Source: Clostridia bacterium
GTDB lineage: Bacteria; Bacillota; Clostridia; Christensenellales; Borkfalkiaceae
Assembly: GCA_017468085.1 (NCBI GenBank)
Contig: JAFUJR010000017.1
Coordinates: 25,099-89,098, forward strand
Reading direction: 5' to 3'
DNA length: 64,000 nt
Part shown: positions 27,707 to 36,266 of the stretch, piece by piece
How the letters are laid out: every line of letters begins with the position of its first letter
How positions within the stretch are numbered: position 1 is the first letter of the stretch
Notes under the pieces: model-generated
What the model was told of the DNA's origin: nothing
Seen by the model: only the letters and a program-made list of their open reading frames with translations
Databases searched by the model: none
Position numbers and translations under genes: made by a program

Positions 27707-28249
27707 TTACGATAACAGCGCAAATACGTACTCTAAAAGGTAGTAAAAACCCGCTACAATACTTCCTACGGCGCCGCCTGCCAATAAGTCGGACGGGTAA
27801 TGCAAGCCGAGCGCAAACCGCACCCACGCCAAAATCACCGCCAGCGCAAGCAATCCGCCGCCCATAATCGGCAAAGAGGGAAAAAAGCACAACACGATTG
27901 CCGCCGCGCACGCCAAATGACGGCTGGGGAAAGAATCTTCCTCGCTCCCCTTCCTTTTCGTTAAGGGGGTAATGCCGGCGCCTTTTGTAGAATAGGGACG
28001 GGGACGGGCAATCATTGCGCGCAAAACGCTCACCAAAAATAGGGTAAGTAAGGGAATAAATGCAATACGGATAAAATCGTGCGTGGAAAAATTCCCCCAA
28101 AGCACGGCGTACACCCACAGCCCGATATAAGCAAGCCCAAACGTGCCCGTCAACAGCTTATCGAATAAGGACAACGCCTTTTTTGCTTTAGGGCGCGCCT
28201 CAAAGAAAGCCGCGCTTTTTTCGTAAAGTTTTTTGTAACTGTAACCCAT
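27707..28249 (-). CDS. PAP2-family membrane phosphatase
   Basis: The 180-aa protein has about 5 membrane helices and the phosphatase motifs ARPRPYS, SFPSRHLAC and VRFALGLHYPSDLLAG. The family includes undecaprenyl pyrophosphatases and phosphatidylglycerophosphatases; the substrate cannot be told. The ATG at 28249 is 6 nt after an extended -10 (TGGTATACT) of a strong promoter, so the mRNA is probably leaderless. A longer frame from 28276 would begin upstream of the transcription start, so I reject it. Confidence 0.9.
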   Translation of the reverse strand: MGYSYKKLYEKSAAFFEARPKAKKALSLFDKLLTGTFGLAYIGLWVYAVLWGNFSTHDFIRIAFIPLLTLFLVSVLRAMIARPRPYSTKGAGITPLTKRKGSEEDSFPSRHLACAAAIVLCFFPSLPIMGGGLLALAVILAWVRFALGLHYPSDLLAGGAVGSIVAGFYYLLEYVFALLS

Positions 28250-28255
28250 AAACAC

Positions 28256-28284
28256 AGTATACCACAATATAGCCAAAATGTAAA
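28256..28284 (-). promoter_or_regulatory. Promoter giving a leaderless PAP2 mRNA
   Basis: Minus strand TTTACA (28284-28279), 17 nt, TATACT (28261-28256), with the extended TGG. The start codon A lies 7 nt downstream of the -10, the usual transcription start. Confidence 0.8.
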
Positions 28285-28325
28285 GTAAAAAAAGAAAACC
28301 TTTCGGGGGGACGAAAGGTTTTCTG
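28284..28325 (-). terminator. Terminator of the EF-G-like gene
   Basis: AGAAAACCTTTCG and CGAAAGGTTTTCT pair around a 6-nt loop. On the minus strand TTTTTTT follows. It abuts the PAP2 promoter. Confidence 0.85.
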
Positions 28326-28349
28326 GTAATGCTTAGTTAATAGAGGGAA

Positions 28350-30413
28350 TTAAGCCTCTTTTTTGGATTCTGCAATAATTTTATCCACGAGCATAGGAGG
28401 TACGTCCTCATAGCCGAGGAATTCGGAAACGAACTTACCGCTGCCGCGCGTCAAGGAGCGGAGTTCCATCGTGTAAGTCTTAATTTCCGCAAGAGGCACT
28501 TCCGCCGTGATGATAGAGCGCGCGCCTTCCGTGTCCGTACCCATAATTCTGCCGCGACGCTTGTTGATGTCGCCCATAACGTCGCCGAGGTAATCGGCAG
28601 GGATAGCGATTTTCAAGCTGTAAATGGGTTCAAGAAGAACGGGTTTTGCATTCTTCAAGCCCTCCTTAAACGCGATGGAAGCCGCCATCTTGAAGGAAAG
28701 CTCGTTCGAGTCGACGTCGTGATAGCTTCCGTCGTAAAGCACTGCCTTTAAGCCGGTAACGGGATAGCCTGCAAGAGGGCCTTCCGCCATACATTCGCGC
28801 AAGCCTTTTTCAACTGCGGGGAAGTAGTTCTTGGGTACTGCGCCGCCAACGACTTCTTCGTCAAATACGAATTCTTCTTCGCTGGGCGAGAAGCGGATTT
28901 TAACGTGTCCGTACTGACCGTGTCCGCCCGACTGCTTCTTGTGCTTGCCTTCCGCTTCCGCTTTGCCGCGGATGGTTTCGCGATAAGCGATTTTCGGTTC
29001 GGAAAGTTTCATTTCTACGCCGTAACGCGCTTTCACTTTCTTCGCCAAAATTTCAAGCTGCGCGTCGCCTTGGCCGCCGATGACCATTTCACCCGTTTCC
29101 GCGTTCTTTTCGATAGAGAAGGTGTAATCTTCTTCCTTTAATTTCGCAAGACCTGCAAACACCTTGTCTTCCTCGCCTTTCTTCGCCGCCGCAACCGACA
29201 TAAAGAGGGTGGGCTTCGGGAAGTAGATGGGGGAGAACTTCACTTTCGCGTTCAAGTCGCAAAGGGTGTCGCCCGTGTTGGTGTTGTTCAGCTTGTTCAC
29301 CGCGCCGATATCGCCTGCCGCAAGCTGGTCGACGGGCTCCATCTTCTTGCCGCGGAGGGCGTAAATTTGACCGATTCTTTCTTCCGTTTCCGTGTTGGGA
29401 TTCCAAACGGTAGAGCCGCTCTTCAAAACGCCGCGGAAAGATTTCAGATAGCTGAGCTTGCCGGAGAACGGGTCGATGACCGTCTTAAATACCTGCGCCG
29501 CGAAAGGTGCGTCCGCTTCGGTGCGGAGGGAGTACATTTTCCCTTCTTCGTTGAGGTCCTCAACCATCGTGTTCAGACGTTCGCGCGCCAAAGGCATATA
29601 AGTAACGATTTCGTTCAAAAGGTTGATAACGCCGCGGTTGGTAAGCGCCGAACCCGCCATAACGGGGATAGTGTTTACGGATGCGATACCGATACGGATA
29701 CCGCGAATGGTCTCTTCGCGCGTTAAATCGCCCGACTCAAAGTATTTGTCAAGCAGGACCTCGTCGTTTTCAGCCGCCGTTTCCATAAGCTGCGCCTTCA
29801 TTTCTTCTACTTGGTCCAACATATTTTCAGGAATCGCGATTTCTTGAGGACCGCCTTCTTTAAAGAGATACGCCTTTTCTTGCAAAGCGTTGATACAGCC
29901 CTGCATCTTGCCGTTTTCCATAATGGGGATTTGGATAGGCGCAAGTTTACCCGAATATTTTGCCTTCAAAGCGTTTACCGTACCGAGATAGTCTGCGTTT
30001 TCCTTGTCCATGCCGTTGATGAAAATGATAAGCGGTTTACCAAGTTTTAAGCAAGAATCTACAATCGTTTCCGCGCCGATAGGCAATACGCCGTTCGCGC
30101 CGATAACGAGCAGAGCGCCGCCCGCCGCGCGCAAGCCCTCGTTGCGTTCGCCTTCAAAATCGTAATAACCGGGCAAGTCGAGCAAGTTTACTTTTACGTT
30201 CTTCCAAATAAGGTTAGAGCAAGACGTGTAAATCGACATCGTCTTTGCCTTTTCCAAATCGTCGTAATCGCTTACCGTCGTGCCGGCGGTAACCGTACCC
30301 ATGCGGTCAATCACGCCGCCGTTAAAAAGCATGGCCTCAACAAGCGTGGTTTTGCCTTCGCCGCTGTGGCCCACTACCGCAATATTACGGATGCTCTCAA
30401 ATGTTGTGCTCAT
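28350..30413 (-). CDS. EF-G-like translational GTPase (FusA2-type)
   Basis: The 687-aa protein has all five EF-G domains. G1 is GHSGEGKTT (15-23). G3 is DLPGYYDFEG, where EF-G has DTPGHVDF: the catalytic His is Tyr. G4 is NGMDKE. Domain IV has GGHGQYGHVKIRFSP and the C-terminus has DINKRRGRIMG. It belongs to the EF-G-like group with DxPGY seen in Thermus, Actinobacteria and Clostridia, whose role is unclear. It stands alone, with its own promoter and terminator, away from rpsL-rpsG-tufA, which argues against it being the housekeeping EF-G. SD AAGGGGG. Confidence 0.9.
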   Translation of the reverse strand: MSTTFESIRNIAVVGHSGEGKTTLVEAMLFNGGVIDRMGTVTAGTTVSDYDDLEKAKTMSIYTSCSNLIWKNVKVNLLDLPGYYDFEGERNEGLRAAGGALLVIGANGVLPIGAETIVDSCLKLGKPLIIFINGMDKENADYLGTVNALKAKYSGKLAPIQIPIMENGKMQGCINALQEKAYLFKEGGPQEIAIPENMLDQVEEMKAQLMETAAENDEVLLDKYFESGDLTREETIRGIRIGIASVNTIPVMAGSALTNRGVINLLNEIVTYMPLARERLNTMVEDLNEEGKMYSLRTEADAPFAAQVFKTVIDPFSGKLSYLKSFRGVLKSGSTVWNPNTETEERIGQIYALRGKKMEPVDQLAAGDIGAVNKLNNTNTGDTLCDLNAKVKFSPIYFPKPTLFMSVAAAKKGEEDKVFAGLAKLKEEDYTFSIEKNAETGEMVIGGQGDAQLEILAKKVKARYGVEMKLSEPKIAYRETIRGKAEAEGKHKKQSGGHGQYGHVKIRFSPSEEEFVFDEEVVGGAVPKNYFPAVEKGLRECMAEGPLAGYPVTGLKAVLYDGSYHDVDSNELSFKMAASIAFKEGLKNAKPVLLEPIYSLKIAIPADYLGDVMGDINKRRGRIMGTDTEGARSIITAEVPLAEIKTYTMELRSLTRGSGKFVSEFLGYEDVPPMLVDKIIAESKKEA

Positions 30414-30541
30414 AATAAAAATCCCCCTTGTGTGGTTGAAATATATTTTATCGGCGGTTTCGGCTCTGTTTTTAAGGAGAGCGGAGTTCTCTCATCTCCG
30501 CGTCCTCGCCGTCCGTTGCAAGGAAACCGATAATTACAAAC

Positions 30542-30570
30542 ATTATATTATATTTTCAAACATTTTTCAA
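30542..30570 (-). promoter_or_regulatory. Promoter of the EF-G-like gene
   Basis: Minus strand TTGAAA (30570-30565), 17 nt, TATAAT (30547-30542). Confidence 0.7.
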
Positions 30571-30641
30571 GGGGGTTTTGGAAAAAAGTTACCTGATTTG
30601 CTAAAAAATTTTCTGCTTTTCCAATAAAATCCACCGCCTGA

Positions 30642-30670
30642 TTGACAAAAACGGAAAAAGGGGGTATAAT
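30642..30670 (+). promoter_or_regulatory. Promoter of the cysteine desulfurase gene
   Basis: TTGACA (30642-30647) and TATAAT (30665-30670) with 17-nt spacing. A heptamer array starts directly at +1. Confidence 0.85.
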
Positions 30671-30704
30671 AAATGCAAAATGCTGAGTGCGAAATGCGGA
30701 ATTA
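30671..30704 (+). repeat. Heptamer array (RRTGCKG) in the 5' leader
   Basis: Units AATGCAA, AATGCTG, AGTGCGA, AATGCGG then AATT, all within the transcribed leader of the cysteine desulfurase gene. Confidence 0.7.
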
Positions 30705-30745
30705 TGGAATAACGTAAACGTAACAACGCGCAATAAAGGAAAGAA

Positions 30746-31885
30746 ATGGACGCCGTTTATTTAGACCACGCGGCAACGACGCCGCTCGACAAAGAAATAC
30801 TCGAAAAGATGTTGCCCTACTTAACCGAAATCTTCGGCAACGCCGATTCCCCCCATGCCTTGGGCAGAAAGGCGATGAACGCCGTAGACAACGCGCGCGA
30901 TTGCGTTGCGGCGCTCATAAACGCGAAGCCTAACGAAGTGTATTTCACCGCAGGCGGTACGGAAGCAGACAACTGGGCGGTCATCGGCGGCGCGTATGCG
31001 GCAAAAGAGAAAGGGCGGACGAAACTTTTAATTTCCGCCATTGAACACCACGCCGTGCTTGCGGCGGCGGAAAAATTGCGCGCGGACGGCTTTGAAATCG
31101 TCCAAATTCCCGTAAACGAGGGGGGCAGGTGCGAGTTGAACGCCTTAGAACCCCTTTTAGATGATACCGTCGGCTTGGTTGCCGTTATGGCGGCAAACAA
31201 CGAAACGGGCGCGGTGCAGCCTATCAAAGAGCTTGCGGATTTGGCGCATAAAGCAGGCGCAGTATTCTTTACCGACGCGGTGCAAGCCGCTCCGTATATG
31301 CCCCTCGACGTCAAGGCGTTGGGGGTGGATATGCTTTCCCTTTCCTCACATAAATTTTACGGTCCGAAGGGTTGCGGCGCGCTGTATATTAAAAACGGCG
31401 TAAAAATAAAAGGGCACGTCGTCGGCGGCGAGCAGGAACGGGGCTTGCGCGGCGGCACGACCAACGTCGCGGCAGTCGTCGGCTTAGCAGAGGCGTATAA
31501 AAAGACGGTGGAAAATCTTCCCCAAACGACAGAAACACTGACCACTCTCCGCAAGGCGTTTTTGGACGGGCTTTCCGTTTTAGACGGCATAACCGTCAAC
31601 GGCGGAAACGAGGGAGATTTGCCCTCGGTGCTCAATCTGCGTATCGAAGGGGTAAACAACGCCGATTTCGTGTACAGTATGGATTTGCAGGGGGTGTGCG
31701 TTGCGGCAGGGTCTGCGTGCGCCAGCGCGTCGATAAAGCCCAGCCACGTGTTGACGGCGATGGGGTTTACGGAAGCGCAAGCCAAGGAATGCGTACGTAT
31801 CAGCTTCGGAAAATATAACACGGAAGAGGAAGTGCGCGAGGCGGCAAAAAAAGCGGTTGAAATCATCAACCGCCTGCGTGGATAA
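30746..31885 (+). CDS. Cysteine desulfurase (NifS/IscS-like)
   Basis: The 379-aa PLP enzyme takes sulfur from cysteine for Fe-S clusters or thiolated tRNA. It starts YLDHAATTPLDKEIL. It has TAGGTEADNWAVIGG, the His stacking on PLP in EHHAV, the PLP Lys in SLSSHKFYGPKGCG and the catalytic Cys in GSACASASIKPSHVL. No scaffold gene (iscU) is next to it, so the acceptor is unknown. A copy of the dispersed motif is embedded in the frame (31121-31141, encoding GGRCELN), apparently in a tolerant surface region. SD AAAGGAAAG. Confidence 0.94.
   Translation: MDAVYLDHAATTPLDKEILEKMLPYLTEIFGNADSPHALGRKAMNAVDNARDCVAALINAKPNEVYFTAGGTEADNWAVIGGAYAAKEKGRTKLLISAIEHHAVLAAAEKLRADGFEIVQIPVNEGGRCELNALEPLLDDTVGLVAVMAANNETGAVQPIKELADLAHKAGAVFFTDAVQAAPYMPLDVKALGVDMLSLSSHKFYGPKGCGALYIKNGVKIKGHVVGGEQERGLRGGTTNVAAVVGLAEAYKKTVENLPQTTETLTTLRKAFLDGLSVLDGITVNGGNEGDLPSVLNLRIEGVNNADFVYSMDLQGVCVAAGSACASASIKPSHVLTAMGFTEAQAKECVRISFGKYNTEEEVREAAKKAVEIINRLRG
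31121..31141 (+). repeat. Dispersed motif inside the cysteine desulfurase gene
   Basis: GGGGGCAGGTGCGAGTTGAA, in frame, of the same variant as at 24554 and 2448. Confidence 0.6.
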
Positions 31886-31961
31886 TTTTCGCGCTTTGCC
31901 TTATGTCTATATTGAATATAATAATATTATATTCCACAATTCAGCATTCAACGTTTCGCAT

Positions 31962-31998
31962 TAAAAAACAAGGACGCGTCTGCGCCCTTGTTTTTTTC
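31962..31998. terminator. Bidirectional terminator
   Basis: AACAAGG-CGC/GCG-CCTTGTT stem with T-runs on both sides. It ends the cysteine desulfurase unit and the minus-strand membrane gene. Confidence 0.8.
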
Positions 31999-32466
31999 TT
32001 AACCGTAGTAAGGTGCCATTACTTTATCAACGACCCCTGCAAAATCTATTGCGCCCAATACTGCGATAAGGATAGCCGCTACGAGGAACGCCAAACCTAT
32101 GTACGCAAGCACAATCGTCGAAGCCGCCTTCGTTTCCGATTTATTGCCGTAGTATTTGCAGATTGCAACGATGTCGCAAATGAACGAGATCAGCATAAAC
32201 AACCCGCCGCTGAAATAGATTGCGCCAAACGCAAATTTCATACCGAACTTAAACGCGTCCAATACCGCAAATTCTTCCGCCGTCGTCGCTACGCCGGTGC
32301 CAAGCTCCGTAGAAATCGTTTCGGTAAGGATTTCCGTCATCATATCCTTCATACCGGTGAATACCAAAGCGATAATGCCCGTGATAACGAACGCAACGAT
32401 TGCCAAAATCATCGCCGCAAGCGCGGGACCAAAGCCTTTCTTTTCGTCATTGTTCGAATTAGCCAT
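31999..32466 (-). CDS. Small membrane protein, three or four helices
   Basis: The 155-aa protein has hydrophobic segments at about 15-37, 80-101 and 115-142, with a short charged N-terminus. I do not recognise a family with confidence; DUF4190-like proteins are similar in layout. SD GGAGGATAAAT precedes the ATG. It is followed upstream by another small membrane protein gene on the same strand. Confidence 0.65.
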   Translation of the reverse strand: MANSNNDEKKGFGPALAAMILAIVAFVITGIIALVFTGMKDMMTEILTETISTELGTGVATTAEEFAVLDAFKFGMKFAFGAIYFSGGLFMLISFICDIVAICKYYGNKSETKAASTIVLAYIGLAFLVAAILIAVLGAIDFAGVVDKVMAPYYG

Positions 32467-32539
32467 AATATTTATCCTCCATAATTTATAATATATTCGG
32501 TACGGAATGCAAATTGCCCTCCAAACCTAAAAATTCCCT

Positions 32540-32869
32540 TTACATTAAAAACTGAACGAGGGTGATAATGAAAAACACCGCAAAGTTCAGCGTTGTGATC
32601 GCCGTCAATACAACGGATAAAGCAAGTGTGAGCTTGGGTTTTTCTTCCGTCCCTGCCGATACGTATTCTTTTCGTGCTTTCACGCTGAAAAATACGCACG
32701 CGCCAGACCCAGCCGCCGCCAAAATCGCCAAGAATATCCACGCCGCGAAATCTTTTTTATGTAAGGCGAGGAAAAATAAAGCCGTACAAGCAACCGTCGC
32801 CGCCATAATCAGCAGCTCCGTCCATATAAGGCTTAAATTTTCCGTTTTCCTATTCTTCGAGGGCGACAT
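32540..32869 (-). CDS. Small membrane protein, three helices
   Basis: The 109-aa protein has hydrophobic segments at about 14-36, 41-63 and 83-107. The family is unknown. I chose the ATG at 32869 because GGAAAGGAG lies 8 nt upstream; a longer frame exists to 32899. The gap to the next membrane gene is 73 bp, so both may share a transcript. Confidence 0.6.
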   Translation of the reverse strand: MSPSKNRKTENLSLIWTELLIMAATVACTALFFLALHKKDFAAWIFLAILAAAGSGACVFFSVKARKEYVSAGTEEKPKLTLALSVVLTAITTLNFAVFFIITLVQFLM

Positions 32870-32985
32870 ACGAACACTCCTTTCCAAGCGATGAAACAAA
32901 CCCGCAATCCGCGGCCCGTTTTCTACTTAGTATATATAAGTATAGCACAACCTCGCGCATAAAGCAATAGTTTTTTACGCTTTTT

Positions 32986-33612
32986 TTATGGCGCATACGG
33001 CGAATTTTCAAAGAATTTCGCCTGCAAAGCGTCCTTATTCGCAACGGAAAGAAAATACCTTTCCCCGTCCAAACAGATTTTGCGCGTCTGCACTTTTTCT
33101 TCTCCCGTTTCTATGCGGTTGGGGATAAATTTCGGGTAATCGCCCGTTTTAAAAAGACTTTCTTTTTTCGACCAAACCTCCAACAAAAACTCGTTGGCGT
33201 TTTCGGGGGAAAGGGCAAGCCGACGGTATTCCTCCGTTTCCCATTCCGTCAAAATTTTTTCTGCGATCCGTTTTTCGTTTTTTACCGCCGTAAGCCTTTC
33301 AATATCCACGCCGACGGGGGAATCGGACACCGCCACCGCCACCGCGTTATGACTGTGCGAGAGGGAAAAATAGCAAAAATCACATTCCCATTTCCCGTTT
33401 TCCAGCTTCGTAAAGGAAAGCTCTTGTATTTGCTTGCCGAACGCATGCCAAAGCGCGTATTCCAACAGTTTCCACACGCAATATTTCTCTTTTTGCGCTT
33501 TTTCAGAGGAGCAGGAAGAAATTTCTTCGTTGCGCAAGGACGGAAAAACCCCTCTTACGCGAAGGTGAGAGGGGATGGATGCCGTATAAACGGAAAGGAA
33601 GGGGGCGCGCAT
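32986..33612 (-). CDS. 4'-phosphopantetheinyl transferase (Sfp-like)
   Basis: The 208-aa enzyme transfers phosphopantetheine from CoA to a carrier protein serine. It shows SLSHSHNAVAVAVSDSPVGVDIER (with the Mg-binding DIE) and WSKKESLFK (the WxxKEA motif). It is of the Sfp type used for secondary or specialised carrier proteins, not AcpS. Its start codon overlaps the stop of the ACP gene by one base, so the three genes ligase-ACP-transferase are one coupled unit. Confidence 0.9.
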   Translation of the reverse strand: MRAPFLSVYTASIPSHLRVRGVFPSLRNEEISSCSSEKAQKEKYCVWKLLEYALWHAFGKQIQELSFTKLENGKWECDFCYFSLSHSHNAVAVAVSDSPVGVDIERLTAVKNEKRIAEKILTEWETEEYRRLALSPENANEFLLEVWSKKESLFKTGDYPKFIPNRIETGEEKVQTRKICLDGERYFLSVANKDALQAKFFENSPYAP

Positions 33613-33866
33613 TAGCCGTTCACTTCGCTTTCAATATAATCAACTACGTCGCCAACCGTCTTGAAATCGGAAACGCTGTCTTCGTCAAAACAGATATCGA
33701 AGGTTTCTTCAATCGCAATGACGACGAACAAGAGCCCTATGGAGTTCATACCCAAATCGGTGGTGAGGTTAGACGCCTCCGAGCAGTTATCCAGCGAAGA
33801 GGGGTCGTTGCCCGTTGCCTGCAAAATAATTTCTTTTAATTTTTCAATAATTTCGTTTCTCGTCAT
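33612..33866 (-). CDS. Acyl/peptidyl carrier protein
   Basis: The 84-aa four-helix carrier has the modification Ser at 42 in LGMNSIGLLFVV (N before S instead of the usual D). The acidic helix II (VVIAIEETFDI) is typical. It lies 5 nt after the acyl-AMP ligase gene and overlaps the Sfp-type transferase. A dedicated ACP outside a fab cluster suggests a specialised pathway such as lipid, cell-wall or peptide modification. Confidence 0.9.
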   Translation of the reverse strand: MTRNEIIEKLKEIILQATGNDPSSLDNCSEASNLTTDLGMNSIGLLFVVIAIEETFDICFDEDSVSDFKTVGDVVDYIESEVNG

Positions 33867-33871
33867 AATGC

Positions 33872-35383
33872 TTATCTCTGCTGATTTCTCAAAATTTTCA
33901 TTGCGGGCGAACGCTTAAAGTCCTCATAGCGGAACACGATTTTGCTGATGCGTTGGAATGCGGGCAATTTCGCGTTTACTTTGTTGATTTCTTCGCGAAT
34001 GAACGCTTCGGGATCGGTCAAGCCGAGCGCTTTAACCACAACCGCGCGGGGAAGAACTTCCAAAACGAGCAAGCTCTTGCCGTCCGTGTTGTCCTCGTAA
34101 ACCAAGCAGTCCTGAATGGCGTCGATTGCATAAAATTTGTTTTCGATTTCCGCAGGGGAGATATTTTCGCCCGTCGAAAGAACGATAATCTCTTTCTTTC
34201 TGCCGACGATGTAAAGGAAGCCGTCTTCGTCAACGCGTACGAGGTCGCCCGTCTTAAACCAACCGTCCTCAAACGCGGTTGCGTTTTCTTCGGGTTCGCC
34301 TACGTAGCAGTCAAGCATGTTTTCGCCCTTGAGCCAAAGCTCGCCTTCCACGATTTTGTATTCGAGGTTGGGATAGAAATAACCGACGGAATTTTTCTTT
34401 TCGAGGGGGATAGGGTTGCCGCTTACGAGATTCGCGCTTTCCGTCAAACCGTAGCCTGCAAGCATATCTACGCCGAATTTTTTGTATTCTTCAATCAAAT
34501 ACTGAGGAACGTGCGCCGCGCCCGCGATGATGAATTTCAAATCTTCGCCAAGCATGTTCTTGCCAAACTGTTTGGAAAGGTTCATCGCCATTTCTGCAAG
34601 CGCGGGAACCATAACTATACCCGTAGGCTTGAAAGCAGGGATTTCACGGAACATATTCTTCGTATTTCTGCAAATATAAAGGGAGCTGCCCGAGCAGAGC
34701 GTCGTCAATAAGTTACGGATAAGCCCGAATACGTGCGTCAAAGGAAGCACGAGGAAATATCTTTGATGGAAGGTGTGTTTAATGCCGTAGCAGCCGTTTC
34801 TCGTACCTGCCATAACCGCGCGGTGAGAAAGCTGAGCCGCCTTGCTCTTACCCGTCGTACCGCCCGTGAAGATATAGGTGCAGGGCGCGCTCGAATCCAC
34901 GTCAACCGCAGGCGCGGACTTGTCGCAGGTCGAAGCCGCGTCAATGCACTTCACCGCAGGGTTTTTCGCTTTCAAAATATCCAATTTTTCCGCAAGCGCG
35001 TCTGCGTAAGCGATTACGGAAAGACCGAATTTCAGCGAGCAGCCGAACACGGTCATGTTGTCAAGGTGCGCGGGAAGAAGTACCGCAACCGCGCCGAGGG
35101 TAGTGATTGCAAGGAACGCCTTTGCCCAATCGTAAGAGTTGGGGCAGAATACGCCAACTTTATCGCCTGCCTTAACGCCGTTGTCCACAAGGATAGCGCG
35201 GAATGCCGCAACGTCCTTATCTACTTCTGCATAAGTATAGTTTTTACCGTCTACCAAAGCAACGAGGTCTGCAAATTCGCTTGCGCTCCAAGTCCACATT
35301 TCCGTAACGTTCTTAAACGTGCGGATTTTTGCGTATTCTTCGGGAACGGTGTAATTGCTGAAAAAGTTCTGGTTAATACTCAT
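33872..35383 (-). CDS. Acyl-AMP ligase (AMP-binding, ANL superfamily)
   Basis: The 503-aa adenylating enzyme has the core motifs A3 YIFTGGTTGKSKAAQLSH, A5 AGYGLTES, A7 FKTGDLVRVDEDGFLYIVGRKKEIIVLSTGENISPAEIE and A10 Lys in RSPAMKIL. It would activate a carboxylic acid as the acyl-AMP and load it on the ACP encoded next. It could be an acyl-ACP synthetase, an O-succinylbenzoate-type ligase or a stand-alone NRPS A domain; the substrate cannot be read. SD AAAGGAGA. It leads a three-gene unit with ACP and Sfp. Confidence 0.9.
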   Translation of the reverse strand: MSINQNFFSNYTVPEEYAKIRTFKNVTEMWTWSASEFADLVALVDGKNYTYAEVDKDVAAFRAILVDNGVKAGDKVGVFCPNSYDWAKAFLAITTLGAVAVLLPAHLDNMTVFGCSLKFGLSVIAYADALAEKLDILKAKNPAVKCIDAASTCDKSAPAVDVDSSAPCTYIFTGGTTGKSKAAQLSHRAVMAGTRNGCYGIKHTFHQRYFLVLPLTHVFGLIRNLLTTLCSGSSLYICRNTKNMFREIPAFKPTGIVMVPALAEMAMNLSKQFGKNMLGEDLKFIIAGAAHVPQYLIEEYKKFGVDMLAGYGLTESANLVSGNPIPLEKKNSVGYFYPNLEYKIVEGELWLKGENMLDCYVGEPEENATAFEDGWFKTGDLVRVDEDGFLYIVGRKKEIIVLSTGENISPAEIENKFYAIDAIQDCLVYEDNTDGKSLLVLEVLPRAVVVKALGLTDPEAFIREEINKVNAKLPAFQRISKIVFRYEDFKRSPAMKILRNQQR

Positions 35384-35613
35384 CTTTTGTTTCTCCTTTA
35401 TTATGAGTTGGATTTTAGAAAGTTATCGGCGATGACGATTTGTAAAAGCAATCGCCGACGCATTCATACGTGCGTTCCATTAACCAAAAAACAAACGCAC
35501 ATACGATTACATGATACTATTTTATCACCAAACTGTCAACTATTTTTCAACTCAACCTCACTTTTTGTTGAGGAAAGTAACAATTTGTAATATTTTATCC
35601 TTACAAAAAATAT

Positions 35614-35636
35614 TTCAACGCGTACATGGTAGGGGG
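35614..35636 (-). repeat. Dispersed GTACGCGTTGAA motif, inverted copy
   Basis: The minus strand reads CCCCCTACCATGTACGCGTT then GAA. It lies in the gap upstream of the 144-aa gene. Confidence 0.7.
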
Positions 35637-35640
35637 TAAT

Positions 35641-35678
35641 GAAAAATGCGGAATATAGAATGCGGAATGCTGAATTAA
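35641..35678 (+). repeat. Heptamer array (RRTGCKG)
   Basis: AAATGCGG, AATATAG, AATGCGG, AATGCTG, AATT in tandem, just upstream of a promoter. Confidence 0.7.
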
Positions 35679-35695
35679 AAACGCGTGTAAAAATA

Positions 35696-35724
35696 TTGAC
35701 AAAATAAAAAATATCTGTTATACT
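35696..35724 (+). promoter_or_regulatory. Promoter of the 144-aa gene
   Basis: TTGACA (35696-35701), 17 nt, TATACT (35719-35724). Confidence 0.8.
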
Positions 35725-35754
35725 TTGTCTAACGCGAATTTGGCGGAGGGAATT

Positions 35755-36189
35755 ATGAATTTAAAGAAGACGGAAAAAAACTTGACCGACCTACTCAATA
35801 AAAAGATGGGGTTGGAATTTACCTATAAAACGGAAGAGGGACTTTTGCTTGCCAATTGCAATATTTCTTTGTACGGGCGGGAAAAGCCGATCACCTGCAA
35901 TCTTTGGATTTTTGAGGCGGGCTCGGTGCTGATTTCTTTCTTGTGCGGAGAAGCGCCCTACACGGCGCGCGTGCTCGACGCCGCTTCCCGCTTTAACAGT
36001 GAGGTTACCTTCCTCAAGGCTACGGTTATGTCGGGCGTTTTGAATATTTTACACGAGGCGTACGTCGTCGAGGAAAAACTTTTGCCCGCTTACGTAAAGG
36101 GCATTTTAGGCGTTTTGGTTTCCGACGAAGTAAAGAAAAATTTGGAAGAGCTGTTGCAGGCCTGTGAAGAAACTTCCCTTCAATCCTAA
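35755..36189 (+). CDS. Hypothetical protein, YbjN/secretion-chaperone-like layout
   Basis: The 144-aa soluble protein has an alpha-beta pattern: an N-terminal helix, then strands such as GLLLANCNISLYG and SVLISFLCGE, then helices (YTARVLDAASRFN, YVKGILGVLVSDEVKKNLEELL). The order resembles YbjN-type folds, but no signature proves it. The ATG at 35755 follows GGAGGG; a frame from 35725 overlaps the promoter, so it is rejected. Function unknown. Confidence 0.65.
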   Translation: MNLKKTEKNLTDLLNKKMGLEFTYKTEEGLLLANCNISLYGREKPITCNLWIFEAGSVLISFLCGEAPYTARVLDAASRFNSEVTFLKATVMSGVLNILHEAYVVEEKLLPAYVKGILGVLVSDEVKKNLEELLQACEETSLQS

Positions 36190-36198
36190 AAATTCCAG

Positions 36199-36228
36199 CC
36201 GCAATTCAGCACTTAGCATTCAGCATTT
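36199..36228 (+). repeat. Heptamer array, inverted orientation
   Basis: AATTCAGCACTTAGCATTCA then GCATTT: the reverse-complement form of the RRTGCKG units. Confidence 0.65.
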
Positions 36229-36266
36229 AAAAACGCGCTCCCCCCGCATAAGGAAGCGCGTTTTTC
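36228..36266 (-). terminator. Terminator of spmAB
   Basis: AAAACGCGCT and AGCGCGTTTT pair across a C-rich loop; the T-run lies on the minus strand. Confidence 0.75.
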
